DNA of 64,000 nucleotides from Plasmopara viticola. Lineage: Eukaryota; Oomycota; Peronosporomycetes; Peronosporales; Peronosporaceae. The position numbers and the translations under genes were made by a program. The notes beneath the pieces are model-generated. The model saw only the letters and a program-made list of their open reading frames with translations. It did no database searches and had not been told where the DNA came from. This document shows, piece by piece, positions 34,237 through 45,739 of this stretch. The stretch lies in assembly GCA_001695595.3 (NCBI GenBank), contig MBPM02000031.1, positions 62,001 to 126,000 on the forward strand. The letters are read 5' to 3'. Within the stretch, counting starts at the first letter, position 1. Each line of letters opens with the position of its first letter.

Positions 34237-36084
34237 ATGACGTACAACTACCGCGACTGGTTTTTGTCCCTAGTTGCTGTTGCGGGCACAGCGACTGCGG
34301 CAGTCGTCATCTACAAATACGCTAAGAGAGGAGCGCATATCCGTGTAGAGAGCAATACACAGACGGCTGCGGACACGCAAGAATGTGAAGATGTAAATGA
34401 CGAGTCGATTTCACAAGATGAGTTCGAGGAGATACAGGGCGTACAGCAGGAAGAGCAGCAACTCGAGGCGGCAAATAGAGAAAGAAGCGTGGTGAGGTTA
34501 AAAGTGCTAGGTTACAGCATTTGTCTGTCCTTAATGGGCGGGTTGTTGCTATTGCACTGTAGTTCTTGGTCATGTTCGGTCTAATGCTGGCGGTGCTTGT
34601 GACCATTGCGTCATTGCTGCTTGTATGGAGCAACGAGAACGAATTTATCTCCTTTGTTGAATTGCCATTATTTCAGCCGCTGATTTGGATCGCTTTCGGC
34701 ATCGTTACAGGTAAAATTAGGCCTCTTTTAAGTTGCTATCATTTCTAACTACATTGTTTGCTGGTAGCTGCAGCTGCTGGCATTGGGCTTTTCAATTACC
34801 CTTTGGGTGATTCTCAGAATGCTCGAAATCTTGAGGAAAAGGCGGTTTTCCCACCCGATGCAAGCGAATCAGAGCTGGTCCGATTGCGAGGCGGTAAACG
34901 TTGCTCTTACTGCAACACTTCAGTATAGCTACCTTACTGCTAATGTCTAAATTGTAACTGGTGATAAAGGCGACTTTGCATTGAATGTGGACGATAATTA
35001 TACTGAGTGCTTAAGCTCAGCTCTATGTGATGAAGAAGAAAAGGAATGTGTGCCCGAAAATATCGCTGATATTATCAAGCGCGCTGATGATCTATTTGAA
35101 ATGATCAGACTCTATTTGAAATGAGCACGGTCAGACTCTGGATTTTCTTGAAACTGAATCGTCAAAGTTCTCTTCTAGTATCGGACTGGTAGGTTTCGCT
35201 GGCCACACCTTAATTGCTGCCGCTCACGATTTGTTTATTCAGCTTTGGCGTCTAGCTCGTGCATGTAACTATCTCGTTGAAGAGGCGAGCACTTTTAATG
35301 ATAAAAGCACCCTAGCCTTTAAAGGTTTAGCCTATGCGGAAATGGCATACGCCTTGAACAGCGACTTGGCTGTGTCAAATAAGTGGATGGCCATTTTGAC
35401 GAGGTACAACGTCAGACATCATCGACATAGCTGTAACTTTGCTAATGAAATCTTTTTTACAAGCAGCACAGTGGGCAATTTTCGTGACCTAAAGGAAAAG
35501 ATCGCAGGAGCCTACGTCATTCGGGTATTCAAATGCTATTACATTAACTCCCGGCCATTAATTTTTAACTTGCTTTTACACAGGATTACATTCAACGAGC
35601 CATTGAGCTGGATCCGACAGACGCTACGTCTCACAACATCCTTGGACAGTGGTGCTTGGCATTTGCTGACATGACTTGGATGGAAAAGCGGGCTGCAACT
35701 GTGCTCTTTGGCACCCCACCTACTGCTACGTATGAGGAGGCTATTAAGCATTTTCGGGCTGCAGGTTAGCATGATGTACCAATCGATTCTTGCCATTTCA
35801 TTTTACAAGAACGGCTGTTGTCTTTGTACAGAAAACATCAGCCCCGGGTTTTGGAAGAAAAACGTGTTTCTCCTTGCGCAGGTTAGCTTCGAAGCAATTA
35901 TTTTATCGCTGCCTTGATTATGAATTTCGTTGACACTTTTGGCTAGACGAACTACAAGATGAAGCAAGACAAGGAGGCAGCAATTTGGCTTAAAAGAGCG
36001 AATGCTGTGCCAGTGAAGACGAAGGAGGATGAGCAGGTAGCACGGGACATAGCAGCGCTAATGAAGCAACTCAAGTTGCACTAA
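34237..36084 (+). pseudogene. RMDN/FAM82-family (regulator of microtubule dynamics) gene, frame broken in exon 4
   Basis: RMDN proteins are TPR-type proteins of mitochondria, ER contacts and microtubules. Nine exons can be modelled: 34237-34491, 34563-34710, 34768-34893, 34980-35188, 35243-35403, 35467-35524, 35584-35764, 35832-35881 and 35947-36084, with introns of 54-86 nt in GT-AG form. The N-terminus has a membrane segment (FLSLVAVAGTATAAVVIY) and a second hydrophobic pair in exons 2-3. Exons 5-9 give the family hallmarks LWRLARACNYL, KWMAILTSTVGNFRDLK, AYVIRDYIQRAIELDPTDAT, LFGTPPTATYEEA and FWKKNVFLLAQ. In exon 4 the frame after RADDLFEM hits TGA at about 35125. A 20-bp segment (TCAGACTCTATTTGAAATGA) is tandemly duplicated there, and the family frame (EHGQTLDFLETESSKFS) resumes out of phase. 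All nine splice junctions are otherwise in phase, so the lesion is recent or an assembly error. Confidence 0.82.
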
Positions 36085-36169
36085 AGGCTTGTTCGCTATG
36101 CTGCTGGAGTCCGGCTCGCGCAATTTAATTTTCTTCAATTGGTACATATAACATGCTCTTTAACTAGAC

Positions 36170-36512
36170 ACCTGGAGCTTTCCATTGTTTTCGCTTTATG
36201 GCTCCGAAGTTTTGAGGTCAGACGTTGTAACAGAATTTTCAAAATGTCGGTATTTTCTTTGAAGCTACACAGCGTGCGCGTCTATGAGAACGAGACGGTA
36301 TTTGGCTGGTGCGACGAGCGATGGAGAGGGAAAACAAAAGGATTGCAAGAGACTGCAAAAAAGCCTTTTGCAACTGAAGTGCGCGAGCTTTTGGACTTTG
36401 TGCATCGCCGCGACCCACGTGATAAGCTCTTTTAAAGCGGAAGAAGTTGGAGAAGGAGCGACTCGAAGAGACCAGAAAGGGCAAGAAAGAGGTTGCCATA
36501 ATAACTAAGTGA
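36170..36512 (+). pseudogene. DNAJC21/Jjj1-like J-protein fragment with two compensating frameshifts
   Basis: Only the central part of a ribosome-biogenesis J-protein is recognisable; no J-domain or C2H2 zinc finger is seen nearby. FGWCDE appears at about 36301 in one frame, then AMERENKRIARDCKKAF in a second. Reading returns to the first for TEVRELLDFVHRRDPRDK and then goes back to the second for LKRKKLEKERLEETRKGKK. The family pattern (YD.W..F.W.DE, ..RAMERENK.., E.VR.L..FVRKRDPR, charged helix) is followed in order. The first and last frames are the same, so the two shifts compensate. It begins under 150 bp after the RMDN-like stop on the same strand. Confidence 0.55.
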
Positions 36513-39500
36513 CGAACCAGATGCATTCTAGTTACTCGAAACTGGTTGATGGTTGCTAACTTAATGTGGCTTTCCCTACACTTACCTACACCCATCCATT
36601 GGACCTTGTCATGTTCTTGTCCGCTCTGTCATTAAGTTGGCTTACGAACCATCATGCCGAGCATTGTCACTTTAGCCTATAATTTGCTGCCCGGTCTCCA
36701 TATACTGAACACATTCTACAAGGCAATGTCGAAGAATACCTGCTCAGGATTGATTCAGTCATTGATTCACAGGCAAATCATAAGTATTTTAAATGAAAGA
36801 CCCTTGACAGACTATTGTCGAGCGCTCAACCATTTTCTTGTTTGTTACTACCAGATCACAATGACAAGGAAAAGTATTGTATCCGTAATATCTCATCGCC
36901 TTTAATTATAATTTTAGATTCCTAATTTTTTTATCTGAGTCCTCTTTTTGATTTTGATTGATGTAAACGCATCTATTCCTCGGCTTATTAAATTTAGCCA
37001 ACGTTATCAGAATCCGATGGCTGTTTTTGTAAGAACTACTGAGCCCAAGGTAAAGAAGACCCACAAACTGCTTTTTCTTCAATCTTCGAAGCGCCTGTGA
37101 TTATAAGAGCAAATGGTACTTAGGGGTGACAAAGTTCCTGTTTATATACGAAACTTTAAAATCGTCGGTATGTAAACTGCATTGTCGAGTATGGCTCAAT
37201 CATTGACAGTAGTCGGCTGATAATGCAGTACCTAGGCGCTCAAACAGCACTTGGCCGATCTTTCCAGTCGAACCATCAAAGTGAAAAAAGTCTGCTGAAA
37301 AGATCAGTAAGCAATATCTAGCAGTCACAAAAATAGTTGTTTCTCAAATGTTTTTTAAAGATGAGCTATTTGTGATACTGGACGAGTACTGTGCCAAAAT
37401 GCGTCATCTCAATCAGACGTCACACGAACAATACAATGCTAAGTTATCTAAAGCATTTGGCAAGCCAAAGACGAAGTTTAGGTATGTGGACTTCTAACAG
37501 TCCGGCAATCCGAGCCACCTTCAAAGAAAGAGTCCAAGTGTGAGCTTAGAGCTAAACCCTTTAGAGGGTCTCAACAGATTTCGCGCACTCGATTATTCAC
37601 TGATGTGGGGCATTAATATGTTCTCAAGACTGGGCCTCAACGACTAATAGCTGAGCATCACCTGTCTCAGAAGCTAATCATACTTCGAATTTTCTTTTGG
37701 CCAGCGACTTATCCAGGCTTGTTCACCCTTCATTGGAACCTTAGCCGAAAATTATTTACCTATAGGTCTAAATTGACTACTGCATTTCCGCTCCTGTTGA
37801 TTTTTAAGCGCTCTCCGCTGATATATGTTTAAAAGACCTATTAGGACATTATTCGACCATCGCTTTCTGTCAGTCATACTATATAGCTCTCCGATTGCTA
37901 CGACTTTTGTACTGCAGGTAAGGAAGATACGACTTTGCTTACAAATGACTAAGCGCACCCGAGTGCTAAAAATAAGCATGATTGATGTGAGGATACATAG
38001 CTTAATTACACCTGTAGATGTCACTATTTATTGAGAAGCGATTTCTGCAGGTTGTGAGTCAGCCAATGTTTCGAGGCTACTTGCGTATTCTTAACAGACT
38101 TTCTGATGGTGTCATAAATTTATAAGTTGAGGCTCTCACTCAGGTTCTGTTGTATAAATCGTCGGTCAGATAACCAATCGGTTGCATCTGCTCGCAGGGG
38201 AACTGCAACCAGGCAATCACAAGTCCCTCAAAGCATTAAGTTATAAGTCAATACCGTTCTTGACATTATTACTGAGATTTGTACTGCTCCTCTGAAGCCT
38301 TCGGCACAGAATAGGCATTGCACAGGGCCTTTTTTACAGCAGCGGCCTCAGATCAACCACCTTCTTTGCGAGTGCGTCATCCTGATCTAATCATACAAGC
38401 CTCATGAGACACGAGCCAAGCAGAGAGTGTACAAGAACCACTCGACAATATAGCTTAAACCCGCTGTGCTATCGAATGACTACTCAGGTACTTATTGAGT
38501 GCAGATGGGCTGCGCGGTGGCGGTCACTTTCTTCAAAGAGTGTGCAAGACCTTAGCCCTGTAGACCATTAGCTTCGGCATCTGTAGGTGAACTGGGTGAA
38601 TGCTCCTTCTGCCTGGACTTTAGACCTGCTCGGAAGTCGGCAGCTTGTATTACCATATCGGGTCATGTAAAGAGATTTTTGGACAGTGGCCACGCTCACA
38701 TGAGTCACACACTCACAAGTCTGTCCGTCGCACACCGCGTTCTCACGAGCGAGCAGTGTACTTTACGCCATATGAAAAGGTGATTTACGAGCCAAAGTGT
38801 GTCACACTAGTCGAAGGAACTACATATTGTCCGGTCTCGATAGACCTCTGCTATATGGATCATGAGGCGCGGGCGACCTCCAAAAACCTAGTTAGCATGT
38901 GAACGTCCGTCAATGCTATGTCTTTGATAAAGTTTTCCATTGCGATTGGGAAGATTTTGCGCCGAGTGCGCCAAGGTTAATAAAGTTTACCTCTACGGCA
39001 AACTAGTCGTCTGGCATGTTGCAATAAAATTGCAACCCACACTAGGTGCGTGGCATTCTGAGTCGAAAAGAATTCTGTAGAGTCCTAGAAATTAGCTTAA
39101 AGTCGTTATGACATAATTTGTATGTTATTAACCGTTAATGAATGCTGACTATCCATATATATGAAGTAGCGTGTGGCCTGCTATTACACGAACGGCATTG
39201 CTTGATGCGGATCAGCGAGCGGGAGCAAGGTGCTTCAAAGTTTTGGCGTATCCGCTCGCTCAATTTTATCATTGGTCTACCGATATCAAGTGTGTACAAG
39301 TCCAGCCGGGTGCCGAACACAAACCATTCAAATTGCCAGTGTCTCGAACTAAAAGAATGGACTCTGAGAGATCGTGCTGTCTCAAAACACGGTCAAACAT
39401 CAGCTTTCCAATATCGACCGTCGACCATGTCCCCCGTCGTCTCTGACGGGGGCCAATATAAGCGACCAGGAAACAATAAAACTTAGTTGTAGCTGTCTTG

Positions 39501-42500
39501 TAACGGCAGGCCAAACGAAAAATATATTCAACTGGACGACAAAGAGCGTGAAATTACCGTCAAGTTAGCCAATTAACAGCCTCATTTGGCGAAGGAGATA
39601 ATCGCTTTTACACTTCCTATCACGTGTACTCACTTATACTGTTCGGGCCACATAGGGTAGATACTAACCAAGCTGCACTCTTTTCTCGACCGAGATCAGT
39701 GCATTTAAAAAAATTATGAAGGATACATTGTTTTTGATTTAATTACTATACATTGTGATTTACGCTGGTCCATACTATAATCAAGAGTTTGTCGTCTATC
39801 AAGAATTGTTGTAGCCCAACGCTTAATCACGCGGTCTACTTTTTGTCCAAGTGTACAAGCTTATCGCTCCCAAAGCCTTTGGTGGAGCCATCTCGTGCAT
39901 ATGCACAATATATTTGATCTTATACAGATGAAGTAACAGTCGGACTATGAATCAATGCATAGTCTGAATGACGCCATATTGCATCAGCCACAGCATTCAT
40001 TTTCTTTGCTTTTGCTTTTTCTCGAAGTTATGCCTCGCAAAAAAAGGCACCTGATATTTCTCCACGAGTGCCGAGACGACCGTGTTACAGTGTGTGGTGA
40101 CGCATGATCTGTATAACTTAATATGATGTGAAGCGTAACAAGTAGATTGCTAAGTCAGCGAGACGCACATAGCTTTGTGCTATGGACAGGATGCTTTTAG
40201 CATTCTTGAGTGCCAAAATTCGAATGCAATTGCCGGATCTAGCCACCCGGCGTCTTCTTACGGAAGTGCAATGCCAATGCCAAAATTTGTCGCGACACAG
40301 ACACCTGAAAATTCGTTCTAGATACGGTAAGGCCAGACTCGGTGCCTGTAACAAGTTTTCTATCCAAATATTTGGAGAGTGGTCTTATCACTTCTGCATT
40401 ATGCGCACTGTTTTTGTATCAGAAATTGGCCAGCCAAGCATTTTTTTAAGTCTTTCTACTCCAATAAAATCTGCCAATTCATAATGGTCTTGCCACCAGT
40501 AGAGATTTGCTTGAAAGCCATTTAAAAAAAAAGTGGAAATTATATTTGCGCCATAAATGCACTTAACTGCATTAGCGTCGAACTTTTTCGTGCAAACACT
40601 GCTTGCTACTGGCCGATGTGTTTTGCGCTTCCGAGTCCTCTTTATTTTTAACAAAAAGTGCCATCACAATTTGTCCGCACACGCTCTAGAGATCTAGACA
40701 GCTGTCTCACCAAACGGTGAAATGCTGCATGCGCGTTCGAAAGCCGTTTAGTGTTTGATCAATATATTCTGGGCACACTCCTCGGAGCGCTGACCGCGGC
40801 CCAATCGCTTACTTACCCGTCGAAATCGTCGAACGCACTGTACGTGCCAGGCTATTTGTGCAGCACGTCCTATCCAAGATGCACTTTTAATAATAGCTAC
40901 AAAATTGAGTTTGCAATAAGTGTATGCAATGGACCAACTGCCATTTGGCCCTTTACAGCAAGTAAAATAGTGTCAATTTTTCAAACCATTTTTGCCAAGT
41001 ATTTTCCACGGAAGAATGCGTAACGATTGTTGAAGACTACTGCTTTATTATAAAGTATTGAATATCTGCGGTTTTATAAGGTACATCTTTACCAAATGAT
41101 AACACTGAAAGCGCACCACTTCCTGCTATTGCTCAACCGTGAATTTAAAGTCGATAGAGCCGTAAGAGCCAAAGTGTCACTATGATATTATTCAGACCGC
41201 TTCGTTCAATAGTGATATGTGGTTGATCGATTTTTCAGGTCGTATGGCCACCAATTGATGTATGCCGTCGATCTTGCACGCCTCTTCAAACGCTGCCATG
41301 GACTTCTTGATCAGGCACGTAAAAAATAGGCTTACCGTCTCGTCGGTCGCATTAGTATGTCTCTTTAGTACGATATATAGTCAAGCGATATTGTCATTAA
41401 GCGACAATTCTACTCAAGCACATCTCATTCCAGAGCTAGATTATCTGCGCCGCTCGATGCTTGATATGCTTTGACGGATCCAAAAAAGCATTTTGTTTCG
41501 TGTTCGCGTCATTACGATCGTGCATTGACGCACTGCTGTAAGCCTGGTCTTCGCTTACAGAAATATATAATGCTTCATATGTATCAGGAAGGCAGTGATT
41601 CAGATGCTCGACCTCGAAATGAGTGTGTTAGGCCAAGCATACGGAAAGATTTGTTAACCTTTTGCGCTTCTAAGTGTGCCGTTTTGGACATCGCCCGCAT
41701 TGCGTCAGCAGTGATCGCTGTCCATTAATCCTCATGTGCATCGTCACGTTATCGCCTCTATGCCTTGATCCACAGTCAAAGGTAATCCTCATACACGAAC
41801 GTTTGCGCCTACGATCCACAGTCAAAGGTAAGCATCCAACCGTGTTTACGACGAACATTTTGCCTACGAGCACTGCTGTGTGGCCTACACTTCACAACAC
41901 GCGATAAAGAAGGGCCTAGTTCATAGTACCTTAGATCAACGCCAGCCATGCCAGCAGCGAATGGTGTTTCTTATAAGTCCCGCATAGTAATTCTACTAAC
42001 CATTCCAAATGTAGCAATTACGATTCGCACACTTTGCCTGGATTTAGAGCTAAATATTGACTATGGTATGCAATAACGGCTAACTTTGTGCTGCACGAAT
42101 CGGGTTCCAGGCATCTCCTGCGCAGTGGTAAGGCCTCACCCATACTGTCTTGTCAATACGCCAACCATTCATGCGGCAAAGCTGCCTCTTACGAGCTTCG
42201 CTTGGTTGGCAACGCGCTCCTTCACGATCTTGGCTCCTGTCTCGACACGATTAATGTTTATTGCTGACATTCCAATGCTCAACACATTGACTGACCTGAT
42301 TTAGTGTCCATGCCAGAATTGCTTTCGCTTTCTAGTAAATATAGGCTCAAGACTCAATACAGCTCCGCTATGAGCAAGGTGGGTGGTAAAATTACATAAA
42401 ACCTCCGGCCACCAATCAGTCCGAGATTTAAGAAATGTCAATAAAGGTGTCCTAAGATGATATTATCCCTGGCCTTCAGGTTTAAAAAAACAATTTGACA

Positions 42501-43778
42501 CAAAGAGGTTCACAACTAGATCTACAATGGCAGTTTATACAAAAATCCCAGATCGTGTTGCTAATCAACCAGCGGTAATGTTAGGCAGACACCAATTTGA
42601 CACTAACCGTCGATGGTGGACTAAAGTAGTACACAAGACTATTTATACTATACGAACAAACCCAAAGTTACATAAATGGCTCGATATTTTGGCCGGCTTT
42701 TGCAAAAAAGTCGTACATTGCTCTGTTAAAGTATAGCATCAATCAAGTGGGTCAACCAAATGGTTCGCCTGTTTGAGCACTCGTTATTGCAATTGCTTAC
42801 ATCAGTAATGATGACCACTATGGTAATTTTCCACGGAGTAAAAGGCATAGCTTTGTGCCAGTTAGAATTAAGTCGCAAAATTTGCTGCGGCAAAGCACAC
42901 GAAAGACATTATGCTGTCCGTCGAGTAGCAGCATCATGCACTCACCAGACAGCGTGAACCTACTTGATGTCCTGAATGACCTCGCAGTGTTACGTTTAAA
43001 ACGGGTTCTTTATATATGCGCAATGCCAGCGCTGAGGGTTGCAAAAACGACGAGACAAGCTAGCTATGCAATCTCAATATTAACTCTTTTATAAGTGTGG
43101 CTATGGCGAGTGCATCCACAGTCAATAAATGGGATGAGATCGGCCTTGTTCACGTCAAAGAAGTACAAAATGTTTCGCTTCATCCATTTAATAAAGTCAT
43201 TAGTGGCTTGCTTAGAGCTAAACTTACACCTAGCAAAATTACATGGAGAACCTTTTAAAGCTTTCGATGGCACTTCTGCGATTCTAGTTAAAGCTATATG
43301 TGGGCCGGACAGTTTCTTACTCGCCATCCGATGCTCGCAATACTCTCGTTGAATCTGATATTGCTGGTCAAATAAGGCCCTCCGTGCGCTTGTAAACACA
43401 CAAGTAAAGCCTGCAAGCTGCTGGCGCTTACAAAGTCTTGCGAAATCTCGGTCAGGAGCATTTTTTAGTCTTGTCAATTGTTTCCTCCCATGCACTGAAA
43501 CATGTTGCCACAAAGTGCTTTCTGACTTTACAGACATGGTAAATCGAGAAGCTTCTTGATATTACGTTAAATTGCTCGGATACAATCACTGAAAAGCGAT
43601 TCTAATCAGCATTACTAAAATCACATTGTCACATGAAGTCTATTGACATCGCCAACATAAATTGCGGGCGCTCGAGATCGCTCCTTTGGCCTTAAGATTG
43701 AAAAAAGCTACATGTTCATCGAGCATAAGTGGCAGTTAGCCCATAGCCAGTAATATTGTGTACTGCAATTGTCTGAGA
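36513..43778. other. Gene-free interval of about 7.3 kb
   Basis: No gene is recognised. The best single frame is on the minus strand, ATG at 43537 to 43064 (157 residues, MSVKSESTLWQHVSVHGRK), rich in Arg, Lys, Cys and Phe. It has a normal start and no family motif; it may be a remnant or a real orphan. Frames at 38645-38902, 40182-40654 and 42527-42736 have no recognisable features. An imperfect ~46-bp direct repeat (GATCCACAGTCAAAGGTAA at 41767 and 41813) is present. Confidence 0.45.
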
Positions 43779-43783
43779 GCTTT

Positions 43784-44083
43784 TGTAAGGGACCACACTC
43801 ACATGTTCTAGAACCGTTCTAAGTGTCAGTGAGCGTAGGTTACAAACATCCTATATTTTTTCGATAATAAAACTTAACCCACATTCAAGGAGAGGTGATA
43901 CACATATTCATATTAGTTATTAGGAAAGGCGACGTACTAGGAGGAGTGACTTACATGAGAAAAACATTGGGAAGAAAGTGGATAGGTTACGTATCAGTCT
44001 AAGAAATAATATCACTTTTTTAGTTCTCCACAAATCTTCAAATCAACCTACATCCTACAGTCCAACACACCCAGATCCTCACA
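43784..44083 (+). repeat. 5' LTR of the gypsy chromovirus
   Basis: 300 bp, starting TGTAAGGGACC and ending CCTCACA, so it has the usual TG...CA ends. It differs from the 3' LTR at roughly 15-20 positions plus small indels, which points to an old insertion. An AATAAAA motif at about 43866 could serve in 3' end formation. The 5' copy keeps C or G at many sites where the 3' copy has T or A. Confidence 0.93.
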
Positions 44084-44085
44084 AG

Positions 44086-44097
44086 TGGTAGCACTTG
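44086..44097 (+). promoter_or_regulatory. Candidate tRNA primer-binding site
   Basis: TGGTAGCACTTG lies two bases after the 5' LTR. It begins with TGG, complementary to a tRNA CCA end. Its first eight bases equal the reverse complement of the 3' end of an initiator-methionine-type tRNA (TGGTAGCA). The later bases would need the host's own tRNA sequence to confirm. Confidence 0.6.
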
Positions 44098-44433
44098 TTG
44101 GTCGTGCTTTCGCGTCGTCAAGTTCTTCGTCCGGGTATAACTGTTTCTGGGGTGTTTTCTGTCCCTTTTCCGCCCCAAACGTGTGGAAGCGCTGTGGAAC
44201 TGGTCGAGTGTGTGGTTTTCAACATCTGCTTGTTATCCTGAAAGCCTGCTTTTGCAGATAGAGTCACTCAGTTGGGTATTGAGGTTGGACCCGACTTGGC
44301 GTATTGAAGCAGTTAATCCATTTCGGAAAGTTTAATTCGTGTGCGCACAAGCCGACCCACACTTCCTCACTCATTAATTTGAGTCGATAGCTTCGGGGAA
44401 AAAAAGAAGGGCCAAATCAGTCGTGCACGCTCT

Positions 44434-45727
44434 ATGGGCAAGAAGTGCCGAGCTGAATCGGAAGTCCCCTTAGATTGTGAACAAGCTTCTGTCTTCGACT
44501 CTGGTGACCAAGCTTTAAAAGCGGCGCAAGATCTCATCCATTCTGTCAAAAAGTCTCCTCGAATCGCTTCGCTCCTTTCCAAGCGTCTCACCAAAGAAAA
44601 AGAAATTCTCCCCGATCAAGGCAAGTCTCTCTCCGATCCTCTCCAAGAAGTTGACACTTTACTCCAAGAAGTCGAACGGAATTTAGTCAAAGATTTACGC
44701 TACATTTTAAAATATCTGGTTAAAGCTAAAAATTAAGTTTTTGCTTTTAAATACTTCATTTATCATGGCCGAACCATCTATGAACCATATTATGCAGCAC
44801 CTTATGCAAGTTATTAACAAACAACAGATAATTATCGAGAAATTAAGTCAGAAACAATTGGAGAGTAAAGTTGAAGTTGAGGGATTGAAGCTGCCAACTT
44901 ATAGTAGGAGAAGTGATGAGTCTGCTCGCCTCTATTGGGCAAACTTGGAAAATAATTCTTTGGCGCATGGAACGAAATGAAAAGAGGAGTCTTTAGCGAA
45001 ACAAATTGTCGCAGTACTTGGAACAACTTTGCGTGGAGCAGCAGCTCAATGGTTTGTGCTTCATCAGCATGAATCTAATACGGTAGATGATTTTTTTGTT
45101 GCTTTGGATAAAGAGTTTGTACTGGCGGATTTGCAATATCGTTTACGTGACGAATTGCATCGATTGCGACAAGAGAATTGTAAAGATTTACCTGATTACG
45201 TTGCGAAATAAGTTGTCGAAATTTCGCAAATATCTTACATGACGGAGATTGACTAAATAATATATTTCAAAGAAGATTACGGCAAAGAACCAGAGAAAAA
45301 GTTCAGAATCGACGTTGCGAAACTTTATCAGCGGCGGTCACAGTCGCTCTCGATTTCGAACGCGCTCATTCGAATATTTCAAGTGGCTATGCAAGTCAAG
45401 CACCACGTATTCCGCGTCCTGGTCCCTTACCAGTGACACAGCCGTCTAATGGACCTGAGCCTATGAAAATTGACCATGCTCGTCATTTTCAAAGGTCATC
45501 CCGATATCAGAATCGTTACCAAAATAATCGTCTTCCAAATAAGCCCAAGTGTTCATTCTGCAAGAAACTTGGTCACACTATTCAACGATGTTATAAGCGC
45601 AAGAACAGACAACAAGGCAACTACAATCAAGATAATTGAAATTATAATCGCGCAAATATCAACTACTTCGAAAATGAATCTTTTCAAGAAGAAACGATTG
45701 CTACAACGTCTCATGAAGCTATCATAA
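44434..45727 (+). pseudogene. gag region of the gypsy chromovirus, multiple stops
   Basis: A leader frame at 44434-44736 (MGKKCRAESEVPLDCEQ) precedes the main gag frame from ATG 44765 (MAEPSMNHIMQHLMQ). Gag sequence (TLRGAAAQWFVLHQHE, then LQYRLRDELHRLRQENC) continues to about 45240 and is interrupted by TGA at 44978 and TAA at 45209 and 45254. After a frameshift near 45270 a second stretch ends in a CCHC zinc knuckle, CSFCKKLGHTIQRC, at about 45550-45600, with the usual C-X2-C-X4-H-X4-C spacing for RNA binding. A TGA follows at 45637. No functional capsid protein can be made. Confidence 0.85.
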
Positions 45728-45739
45728 CATTCAGGGAAG

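Noticed and set aside
43064..43537. 157-codon minus-strand frame with ATG
   Set aside because: Kept only as a note in the gap entry: a normal start but no recognisable domain and it lies in decayed sequence.
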